NCBI GenBank assembly: GCA_017993025.1
Contig: JAGONL010000017.1
Span: forward strand, 1 to 13,594
Reading direction: 5' to 3'
Length of the DNA stretch: 13,594 bases
Origin: Candidatus Saccharimonadota bacterium
GTDB lineage: Bacteria; Patescibacteriota; Saccharimonadia; Saccharimonadales; SZUA-47
Shown: positions 6,829-12,447 of the stretch, one piece after another
Numbering within the stretch: the stretch's first letter is position 1
How the letters are laid out: every line of letters begins with the position of its first letter
Translations under genes and position numbers: made by a program
The notes under the pieces: model-generated
The model's input: only the letters and a program-made list of their open reading frames with translations
What the model was told of the DNA's origin: nothing
The model's database searches: none

Positions 6829-6899
6829 CGAATGAAGGGAGTTGAACCCTCGTATCCGGTACCACAAACCGACGTTCTAACCGTTGAACTACATCCGCC
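6824..6899 (-). tRNA. tRNA-His (anticodon GTG)
   Basis: Complete cloverleaf on the minus strand with an eighth acceptor pair: encoded G-1 opposite C73, the tRNA-His identity feature. Acceptor GGCGGATG/CATTCGCC, anticodon stem TCGGT/ACCGG with loop TTGTGGT, T stem GAGGG/CCCTT with loop TTCAACT, and an encoded CCA. Its 3' end is duplicated at 6639-6659 around element B. Confidence 0.97.
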
Positions 6900-6912
6900 A
6901 AATGCAACCCGT

Positions 6913-6921
6913 ATTATATCA
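6913..6921 (-). promoter_or_regulatory. Extended -10 of tRNA-His
   Basis: On the minus strand TGATATAAT, with TATAAT at 6913-6918, lies 13 bases before the tRNA 5' end. Confidence 0.6.
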
Positions 6922-6985
6922 TCACCTCTGTATTTTTGGTAACGTTAAATGTGAAAAAATATAAACGCAATATTAAAACTTCTTA

Positions 6986-6994
6986 TGCTACACT
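6986..6994 (+). promoter_or_regulatory. Likely extended -10 of the DUF3800 gene
   Basis: TGCTACACT (TACACT at 6989-6994), overlapped by TATGCT at 6984-6989. ATG follows ten bases later with no Shine-Dalgarno, so the leader is very short or absent. Confidence 0.45.
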
Positions 6995-7004
6995 TTAGTT
7001 AAAT

Positions 7005-7631
7005 ATGAAAATAGCAATAGATGAATCAGGCGATAGCGGAAGAAAGTTTTGGAGTGGCTCCAGTAGGTGGTTTATATTAACTGCCGTTATAGTGCCTGAT
7101 GATATGTGGTGTGGGCCTACTTGCCAAGCCATAGAAGTATATAAAGATACAAAAAACAATGGCCGTGAGCTACATTTTTCTCATAGCTCACATGAGCAAC
7201 ACGTTGATTTTTTGAGATTTATGAAAGACAAAGAATTTATTTATGCAAGTGTCTGTATAGATAAGCGTAGGCTAATTATTAGACGGCCTCAAGTACTAAG
7301 CAACAAGATATCACTACTTAACTTTACGTTTGATAAACTATTTATCGAGCTTAAACCGTGGCTAGATCACCCAGTGGTTCTTATGGATACCAGCGGGTCT
7401 AGGTATCTAAACAGGGCGTTGACTCGACATCTTATTAATCTTTTTGGATCAAAGCACAAGGGCGACATTAGGTCAATTGAACAGGTAAGGGCAGTCGACA
7501 GTAGTACTGAGCCTCTTGTACAGCTTGCAGACTATGTAGCTGGTGCAATTCATCATTACATTGACGGTAAACATATGAGTAGCACGTATGAGCAGTATTT
7601 GGCCGATAAAGGCAGAATATTTTTCGTATAG
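7005..7631 (+). CDS. DUF3800 family protein
   Basis: 208 residues, a normal length for the family. The diagnostic ends are present: IDESGDSG at residues 5-12, with the acidic residue and SGD of the first strand, and LVQLADYVAGAI at 171-182 (QxAD type). ELHFS (55-59) and VLMDTSG (125-131) fill the middle. The family is widely predicted to have an RNase H-like fold and to be a nuclease or mobile-element/defence partner; no reaction is established. It sits alone between tRNA-His with element B and tRNA-Arg with element C. Structured RNA motifs named after DUF3800 have been reported near such genes, which makes the neighbouring elements worth linking. It is AT-rich like its neighbours, with no Shine-Dalgarno. 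Confidence 0.9.
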   Translation: MKIAIDESGDSGRKFWSGSSRWFILTAVIVPDDMWCGPTCQAIEVYKDTKNNGRELHFSHSSHEQHVDFLRFMKDKEFIYASVCIDKRRLIIRRPQVLSNKISLLNFTFDKLFIELKPWLDHPVVLMDTSGSRYLNRALTRHLINLFGSKHKGDIRSIEQVRAVDSSTEPLVQLADYVAGAIHHYIDGKHMSSTYEQYLADKGRIFFV

Positions 7632-7692
7632 CTACCAAGCTATATGCTAAATGATGTTAAAATTTGTTTTTCGTATTGATAAACACCTCTGT

Positions 7693-7698
7693 TATAAT
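7693..7698 (+). promoter_or_regulatory. -10 box of tRNA-Arg
   Basis: A perfect TATAAT 13 bases before the tRNA. No good -35 at 16-18 bases; a TTGATA exists at only 11 bases. Confidence 0.6.
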
Positions 7699-7711
7699 AC
7701 TTTTCAGGTAT

Positions 7712-7788
7712 GCGCCGGTAGCTCAGCGGATTAGAGCAATGGGCTTCTATCCCACAGGTCGGGGGTTCGATTCCCTCCCGGCGTACCA
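7712..7788 (+). tRNA. tRNA-Arg (anticodon TCT)
   Basis: Acceptor GCGCCGG/CCGGCGT (first pair G-T), D stem GCTC/GAGC, anticodon stem ATGGG/CCCAC with an A-C mismatch at 27-43, loop CTTCTAT (anticodon TCT), T stem GGGGG/CCCTC with loop TTCGATT, and an encoded CCA. Its last 22 bases recur at 7950-7971. Confidence 0.95.
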
Positions 7789-7819
7789 TTTCAAAGCAGT
7801 CAAATGACTATTTTTGAAA
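7789..7819 (+). terminator. Weak terminator-like hairpin after tRNA-Arg
   Basis: TTTCAAA..AGTC / GACT..TTTGAAA with loop AAAT and a run of five T's in the 3' arm. If it terminates only partly, element C and tRNA-Gly are expressed by read-through. Confidence 0.45.
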
Positions 7820-7863
7820 AATTTACAATTGGAGGAATAAAGCCAACGACCAAATGGTTGGGG

Positions 7864-7949
7864 TGAGAAATGCCTGTGGCATTTTGCAAGGCAATTTACT
7901 CTTGAAAACTAGTTTTCAAAGACGTAATTGCGGGGTCGCCGTAGGTGAC
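7864..7949 (+). repeat. tRNA-embedded three-hairpin element, copy C
   Basis: 86 bases. Hairpin 1 AATGCC-TGT-GGCATT (7869-7883). Hairpin 2 (7891-7931): GCAA, bulged T, TTAC, TCTT, GAAAAC, loop TA, GTTTTC, bulged A, AAGA, bulged C, GTAA, TTGC. Hairpin 3 GGTCGCC-GTA-GGTGAC (7934-7949). It is inserted between T54 and T55 of a tRNA-Arg T-loop fragment: GGGG-T before, TCGATTCCC after. The preceding hairpin CGACC/GGTTG (7847-7860) uses a degraded GGTCGGGG as its 3' arm. It ends only 28 bases before tRNA-Gly. Confidence 0.85.
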
Positions 7950-7971
7950 TCGATTCCCTCCCGGCGTACCA
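7950..7971 (+). pseudogene. tRNA-Arg 3'-end fragment after element C
   Basis: These 22 bases, TCGATTCCCTCC through GGCGTACCA, repeat 7767-7788 of the intact tRNA-Arg exactly, including CCA. Upstream of the element only GGTTGGGG remains of the 5' T-stem side. Confidence 0.85.
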
Positions 7972-7977
7972 ACATTT

Positions 7978-8052
7978 GCGGGATTCGTATAACGGTTAAT
8001 ATATAAGTTTTCCAAACTTAGGACGGGGTTTCGACTACCCCATCCCGCACCA
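7978..8052 (+). tRNA. tRNA-Gly (anticodon TCC)
   Basis: Acceptor GCGGGAT/ATCCCGC, anticodon stem TAAGT/ACTTA with loop TTTCCAA (anticodon TCC), T stem GGGGT/ACCCC with loop TTCGACT, encoded CCA. It starts six bases after the tRNA-Arg fragment and has no promoter of its own in that gap, so it is probably co-transcribed with element C. Confidence 0.95.
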
Positions 8053-8055
8053 TAA

Positions 8056-8085
8056 AAAGAACACTAAACCCTAGTGTTCTTTTTT
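8056..8085 (+). terminator. Rho-independent terminator after tRNA-Gly
   Basis: AAAGAACACTA / TAGTGTTCTTT with loop AACCC, followed by further T's. The A-rich 5' side lets it work on both strands, so it may also stop the convergent murA transcript. Confidence 0.85.
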
Positions 8086-8253
8086 ATATAGGACTTTCGC
8101 ACTTTATCAACCAAACACCTACAGCTCTTAGCGTCTTTCGTCTAACTTTTTATCCTCACGTTATCTTTGGATAGCCCTCGAATAAAGAAGTGTATACGAA
8201 AGATCACTAAAATTCTGTACCTGTAACGATTGAAAAGTGCGAAAGTCCTATAT
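8086..8253. repeat. 168-bp segment bounded by perfect 20-bp inverted repeats
   Basis: 8086-8105 (ATATAGGACTTTCGCACTTT) is the exact reverse complement of 8234-8253. A second, inner pair TCTTTCGT (8134-8141) / ACGAAAGA (8196-8203) is nested inside, and TATCC/GGATA (8151-8173) inside that, so the segment can fold into one long hairpin on either strand. No ORF and no target duplication are seen. It runs three codons into the 3' end of murA, providing its stop. Candidates: a MITE-like insertion or a 3'-UTR/antisense structured RNA. Confidence 0.75.
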
Positions 8254-9771
8254 GTCGTTTATGACTTCTATTTGCGCGCCTAGACTGTTTAGTCTCTCTG
8301 CTAGGTCTTCATAACCTCTGTTGATTGTATAAACGTTTCTGAGCATCGATTTCCCAGGTGCTGCTAACATGCCTATAAGTAGTAAACTAGCAGGTCTAAG
8401 AGCTGGCGGACAGGCAAGGTCTGCTGTCGTGAATTTACTTGGCCCAACAACGTAGACACGGTGCGGATCAGCCAGTTCGATGTTTGCACCAATTTTTGTT
8501 AGTTCAGTGTAGTAAATGGCTCTATTTTCATAGGTCCAGTCGTGTATAAGGGTGCGACCCTTGGCAACAGCACAAATTGGCACAAAATACGGTAGGTTAT
8601 CCTGATTAATTCCAGGGTAAATATTTGCGTGAATTTTATCGTCCAGTGCTGTAAGCTTTCCGTTATGTTTAAGAATTTTAAGGTCTACTAAATCCGTAAA
8701 ACCATTATCTGCCTTATAGCGAACGGTTTGGTTGTAGCTTAATCCCATCTTTTTAAGTTTAAGTAGCTCAAGCTCCATAAAATCTATCGGTACTCGCTTT
8801 ATTGTGATACTCGAGTCTGTAGTAACGGCGGCGCTAACAAAAAACATAGCTTCAATTGGATCTTCGGCAGGGGAATATACAACGTCTTTTTTGATTTCTT
8901 TGTCCGTGCCATAGATAGTTAATGTCGACGTCCCAACACCTTCTATTTTAATTCCTAGAGACTGTAAATATCCACAGACATCCTGGACCATGTAGTTTGC
9001 AGAAGCAAACTGTATGATAGTTTTTCCTGGTGATTTTGCAGCCGCCATAGCGACGTTTTCCGTAACTGTATCGCCAGATTCATACAAGACAACTCGTTCT
9101 GGGCTTTTGAGTTTAGCAACAACATTGTAATATTTGTGTTTAGCCTCGATTTCTACACCAAACTCTTGCAATCCAAATAAATGGGGTTTTACGGTACGCT
9201 CACCAAGTTTGCAACCACCTGCATAGGGTATTTTGAATTCCCTAAGTTCGTGCATCAATGGTCCAATCATCATCAGCACGGACCTAGTTTTACGTGCGGA
9301 AATGCTGTTAAGATTATCCATGTTAAGCCTTGCAGGTCTTTTAATCTCTAAGTCGTTATTGGCAAGCCATCTAATTTTTACACCAATGCTTTCTAGAACC
9401 TCGATAATCCTAAATACTTCTTCTATCCTAGGAAAAGATTTAAATGTCGTGGTGCCTTTGTTGAGCAAACTGGCACAAAGTAGTCCAACAGCGGCATTTT
9501 TACTTGTCTTTAGCGTAATACTGCCCTTAAGCTCATTACCACCATCAATTCGTAGATTAACTCCCTGATTTCCAACTGAAATTAATGGTTTGTGCAGAAC
9601 TTCACTTATTCTCGCCAACATATCTAGAGATAGGTTTTGCCCGCCTTTTTCTATACGGTTAACGGCGGATTGAGAAGTTCCTAGTTTTTGAGCAAATTCT
9701 GCCTGTGTCAAACCCCTAATTTGACGCAACTCAGAAACTAGAGCACCTAAACGTGTATTGGTATTATTCAT
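8248..9771 (-). CDS. murA: UDP-GlcNAc 1-carboxyvinyltransferase with N-terminal XRE helix-turn-helix
   Basis: First committed step of peptidoglycan synthesis: transfer of enolpyruvate from PEP to UDP-GlcNAc in the cytoplasm. 507 residues, about 80 more than stand-alone MurA. Residues 7-62 are an XRE/Cro-type HTH (RQIRGLTQAEFAQKLGTSQS, then AVNRIEKG), and MurA runs from about 70. Key residues are present: Lys-Asn 91-92 (SKNAA), Cys187 in the GGCKLGERTVKPH loop (PEP-binding Cys), YPGINQD (386-391, catalytic Asp type), Arg417 in ENRAIYYTEL, and RGYEDL near the end. The fusion seems characteristic of Saccharibacteria-like genomes. Its own promoter overlaps a palindrome, so autoregulation is plausible. 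The -10 (9780-9785) ends eight bases before ATG, implying a leaderless message. Confidence 0.93.
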   Translation of the reverse strand: MNNTNTRLGALVSELRQIRGLTQAEFAQKLGTSQSAVNRIEKGGQNLSLDMLARISEVLHKPLISVGNQGVNLRIDGGNELKGSITLKTSKNAAVGLLCASLLNKGTTTFKSFPRIEEVFRIIEVLESIGVKIRWLANNDLEIKRPARLNMDNLNSISARKTRSVLMMIGPLMHELREFKIPYAGGCKLGERTVKPHLFGLQEFGVEIEAKHKYYNVVAKLKSPERVVLYESGDTVTENVAMAAAKSPGKTIIQFASANYMVQDVCGYLQSLGIKIEGVGTSTLTIYGTDKEIKKDVVYSPAEDPIEAMFFVSAAVTTDSSITIKRVPIDFMELELLKLKKMGLSYNQTVRYKADNGFTDLVDLKILKHNGKLTALDDKIHANIYPGINQDNLPYFVPICAVAKGRTLIHDWTYENRAIYYTELTKIGANIELADPHRVYVVGPSKFTTADLACPPALRPASLLLIGMLAAPGKSMLRNVYTINRGYEDLAERLNSLGAQIEVINDI

Positions 9772-9779
9772 GTTTGTAG

Positions 9780-9799
9780 ATTATATCACACTTGATATA
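9780..9799 (-). promoter_or_regulatory. murA extended -10 overlapped by an 18-bp palindrome
   Basis: The minus strand has TGATATAAT (TATAAT at 9780-9785). It is overlapped by TATATCA-CACT-TGATATA (9782-9799), a perfect 7-bp inverted repeat with a 4-base spacer. Size and position fit an operator for an XRE-type dimer, possibly the HTH of MurA itself. Confidence 0.5.
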
Positions 9800-9878
9800 T
9801 TGTGTATTAGACCTAGTCACTACCACCATGGGTGGAGTACAATAGAAAACATGATTTAATTAATAACATATCGCTATT

Positions 9879-9884
9879 TATAAT
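9879..9884 (+). promoter_or_regulatory. -10 box of glyA
   Basis: A perfect TATAAT; transcription would start near 9891. An ATG at 9891 opens an 11-codon frame (MKRETYRYVKR, stop at 9924-9926) that overlaps the glyA start; probably incidental. Confidence 0.5.
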
Positions 9885-9912
9885 ATAAATATGAAAAGGG
9901 AGACGTATCGAT

Positions 9913-11175
9913 ATGTTAAAAGATAAAAAAATTCTAGAACTAATAGAAGCTGAAGAGCGTAGGCAGACCAACGGCCTAGAAATGATACCTAGCGAGAACC
10001 ACAGTAGTAAAGCTGTACGCGAAGCATCAGGCTCAATCCTTACCGACAAATATTCTGAAGGATACCCAGGCATGCGCTACTATGCTGGGTGTGAATTCGT
10101 AGACCAGGTAGAAAACATCGCTAGGGACAGGGCGAAACAACTATTTGGTGTGACTCACGCAAACGTACAAGCACACTCCGGTTCACCCGCAAACCAGGCA
10201 ATCTATTTTGCGTTAGTTGACCCGGGCGACACAGTTATGGGCATGTCATTATACTTTGGCGGGCACATGACGCATGGCTTAAAAGTTAACTTTTCTGGAA
10301 CTTACTATAATTCCGTCCAGTACACCACTGACAAGGATGGGTTTATGGACTACGAAGCAATTGCCAAGTTAGCGTTAGAGCATAAACCAAAGCTAATCAT
10401 GGCTGGCACAACAGCATACCCTCGAATTATTGACTGGAAAAAATTACGAGCAATTGCCGATAGTGTTGGTGCTTGGTTGGCAGCTGATATTTCTCACATC
10501 AGCGGTCTGGTTGTTTCTGGCGACCACCCCAGCCCTGTAGGGATAGTCGACGTCGTAATGACCACTACCCACAAAACTTTGCGTGGCCCACGTGGAGCAT
10601 TAATTTTGTGCAACGGCAATGAATCAAACCCTTTGAAAAAACCAGAACGAACAAAAGAAAATATCCCTTCGCTAATCGACAGAGCAATAATACCAGGGCT
10701 ACAAGGTGGTCCACATAACCACCAAACGGCAGCAATTGCTGTGGCTCTAGGCGAAGCACTAACTCCAGAATTTAAGCTGTATGGCAATCAGATAGCTAAA
10801 AACGCTAAAACTCTTTCAAAAGAACTTATTAGCCTAGGATTCAATCTAGTAACTGGTGGCACAGACAATCACCTGATGGTGGTTGACCTTAACAACAAAG
10901 ACATAAGTGGAAAGCAGGCAGAGAAAGCATTAAGCACAGCTGGAATTACAGTAAACAAGAATACTGTTCCATTTGACCCCCGCTCACCGTTTGACCCAAG
11001 CGGTATACGTTTAGGTACACCTGCGCTAACAACCAGAGGCATGAAAGAAAACGAAATGAAACAGATAGCTGTCTGGATTGATGAAGCAGTCAAAAATTCA
11101 ACAAACGAAAAATATCTAAAAAACCTTCACGAAACAATCACTAAATTCACAAAAAATTTCCCACTACCTAACTAG
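9913..11175 (+). CDS. glyA: Serine hydroxymethyltransferase
   Basis: PLP enzyme that interconverts serine plus tetrahydrofolate with glycine plus methylene-tetrahydrofolate in the cytoplasm. 420 residues, normal length. Signatures: MIPSENHSS (24-32), YSEGYPGMRYYAGCEFVD (47-64), ADISHISGLV (191-200) and the PLP lysine in TTTHKTLRGPRGA (Lys221). GGPHNH and RLGTPALTTRGM in the C-terminal half are also canonical. The start is supported by AGGGAG at 9897-9902, ten bases upstream, one of the few Shine-Dalgarno sequences here. It diverges from murA across 141 bases. An imperfect TTTGCA..TGCAAA palindrome follows the stop. Confidence 0.97.
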   Translation: MLKDKKILELIEAEERRQTNGLEMIPSENHSSKAVREASGSILTDKYSEGYPGMRYYAGCEFVDQVENIARDRAKQLFGVTHANVQAHSGSPANQAIYFALVDPGDTVMGMSLYFGGHMTHGLKVNFSGTYYNSVQYTTDKDGFMDYEAIAKLALEHKPKLIMAGTTAYPRIIDWKKLRAIADSVGAWLAADISHISGLVVSGDHPSPVGIVDVVMTTTHKTLRGPRGALILCNGNESNPLKKPERTKENIPSLIDRAIIPGLQGGPHNHQTAAIAVALGEALTPEFKLYGNQIAKNAKTLSKELISLGFNLVTGGTDNHLMVVDLNNKDISGKQAEKALSTAGITVNKNTVPFDPRSPFDPSGIRLGTPALTTRGMKENEMKQIAVWIDEAVKNSTNEKYLKNLHETITKFTKNFPLPN

Positions 11176-11178
11176 TAA

Positions 11179-11195
11179 TTTGCATATTTTGCAAA
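11179..11195 (+). terminator. Short palindrome after glyA
   Basis: TTTGCA-TATTT-TGCAAA just after the glyA stop. The stem is only six pairs and has no T-run, so it is either a weak terminator or an operator for the next gene. Confidence 0.25.
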
Positions 11196-11202
11196 CGAGT
11201 AG

Positions 11203-11208
11203 TATTAT
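11203..11208 (+). promoter_or_regulatory. -10-like box of the 11215 gene
   Basis: TATTAT ending six bases before ATG with no Shine-Dalgarno, the leaderless layout seen at other genes here. Confidence 0.4.
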
Positions 11209-11214
11209 CTTTTT

Positions 11215-11808
11215 ATGAAATCCGAAGTATATAGAGGTGAATTAGCTCCGCTTACACAGAGCTATTTGTGGAAAAACTGGAAAGAACATAGAGGTTCTGG
11301 GTTTATACTCGGGAGTCCATTTTATATATCTCTTGGTGGTTCGTCTTTTTTAGGTGTTAACATTGGCGCCTGGACGGGCCCTAATGCAGTACAATCTAGG
11401 AAAGGCTTAACGTGTCCAATTAGTACGGGGCCTTGTAACATAACAAGACTCAGAACATTAGAAGCTGTTAGTCCGCCAGCTGACACTATGTTTGAAACTG
11501 ACCCTGCACAAATCCTTAAACTTGCTAGAAGACTTGCCTCAGACAGACAGGAAGAAATAAGGCTTAGTCCGTTCGGAATAAGCTTAGAACCATTTGATCT
11601 TAAAGGATTCAGAAGCGCGTTGACAGATGCAAAAATACAGCTGGTACCACTAGGCACTGAAACAACTGAAAACTTACCACTTGATGAATCTACAAGTGTG
11701 TTATCGCTGGGTGTTATATCAGTTTTAAACTCTTATAGAGGCGATGATGAATCTGAGGTTACTCTTACCAGAGCATTACCTGTTTTTGTTGATGCAACTA
11801 CAGTGTAA
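11215..11808 (+). CDS. Uncharacterised soluble protein
   Basis: I do not recognise this 197-residue protein. It has no signal peptide or membrane helix. The first half is Gly/Ser-rich (FYISLGGSSFLGVNIGAW) with a CPISTGPC pair of cysteines (68-75); the middle has an amphipathic helix (DPAQILKLARRLASDRQEEI, 96-115); the C-terminal third is beta-like (TSVLSLGVISVLNSY...VTLTRALPVFVD). Codon use resembles neighbours. Its last 11 bases overlap the convergent SanA-like gene. A possible -10 lies directly upstream. Being a single open frame of this size with a plausible start makes it a real gene. Confidence 0.75.
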   Translation: MKSEVYRGELAPLTQSYLWKNWKEHRGSGFILGSPFYISLGGSSFLGVNIGAWTGPNAVQSRKGLTCPISTGPCNITRLRTLEAVSPPADTMFETDPAQILKLARRLASDRQEEIRLSPFGISLEPFDLKGFRSALTDAKIQLVPLGTETTENLPLDESTSVLSLGVISVLNSYRGDDESEVTLTRALPVFVDATTV

Positions 11809-12442
11809 TTTTATCACCTAATACAGTTTTTTCACCGATAATGTAGGTGTTAAAGAGAGCTTTATTGCGCGCAAGAATTTCTCTAAATCTTTGTCCAATT
11901 TGCAAACCGGAGGCAGCTTCTCCGTCACTCGCCCAGCCATAAGCTTCCATCTCAAAATTTCTGCAAAGATAAATGGCTCTAGGCAAATGAGTGCTTTCTG
12001 ACACTAAAATCGCCTTTTTTAGCCCAAATATTTTCACAGCTCTCTCACATGTTTCATAGGTGCTTCTACCCGCAAAATCAACTTGCAGTACAGATGAACT
12101 TAAACCTTGGCTTAGCATGTAGTTATACATGACAGTTGGTTCGTTATAGTCTAGAAACCTATTATCACCAGAAAGCAAAATTTTAGACACCTTGCCAGCG
12201 TCATATAATTTTTTGGCACTATCTAAACGGTCTTTTAATAGTGGCAAGGGCTCGGTTTCGGTGACACCACCTCCAAAAACAATAGCAACTGATTGTGGTT
12301 GAATATCACCAAGTGAACTTAAGCGGTAGCGGTCATATCTTTGAATAACAATAAAAGAGGCTATCGACACAGTGACTATAAGCAAAACAGCTCCTAGCAA
12401 CGCTAGGCCAAGAGTTTTTCTTGAAAGTTTCGTTTCGTCCAT
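11798..12442 (-). CDS. SanA/YdcF-like DUF218 membrane protein
   Basis: 214 residues: one N-terminal membrane helix (about 11-33), then a DUF218 domain on what is probably the outer face. Motifs: SVAIVFGGGV (51-60), KILLSGD (87-93), DFAGRSTYET (122-131) and VSESTHLPRAIYLC (147-160), the standard DUF218 order. SanA of enteric bacteria affects envelope permeability to vancomycin; biochemical function is unknown. It starts five bases after the murB stop, so both are one operon, which supports an envelope role. It has no clear ribosome-binding site and may depend on translation of murB. Confidence 0.88.
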   Translation of the reverse strand: MDETKLSRKTLGLALLGAVLLIVTVSIASFIVIQRYDRYRLSSLGDIQPQSVAIVFGGGVTETEPLPLLKDRLDSAKKLYDAGKVSKILLSGDNRFLDYNEPTVMYNYMLSQGLSSSVLQVDFAGRSTYETCERAVKIFGLKKAILVSESTHLPRAIYLCRNFEMEAYGWASDGEAASGLQIGQRFREILARNKALFNTYIIGEKTVLGDKITL

Positions 12443-12447
12443 TTAGG

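Noticed and set aside
7835..7842. GAATAAAG shared upstream of elements A (4358-4365) and C
   Set aside because: Distances to the elements differ (56 versus 21 bases), B and D lack it, and eight AT-rich bases recur by chance.
4397..7971. Elements as introns of functional tRNAs
   Set aside because: The host fragments lack large parts of the tRNA (5' half in B, C and D; T-arm and acceptor 3' strand in A), so removing the insert would not give a tRNA. They are also too short for group I or II introns.
4397..7971. CRISPR array or phage integration site
   Set aside because: Spacing is irregular, copies lie on both strands at tRNA genes, and there are no spacers, cas genes or integrase in the window.
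9891..9926. Eleven-codon leader peptide before glyA
   Set aside because: It overlaps the glyA start, has no ribosome-binding site and no telling codon run; probably chance.
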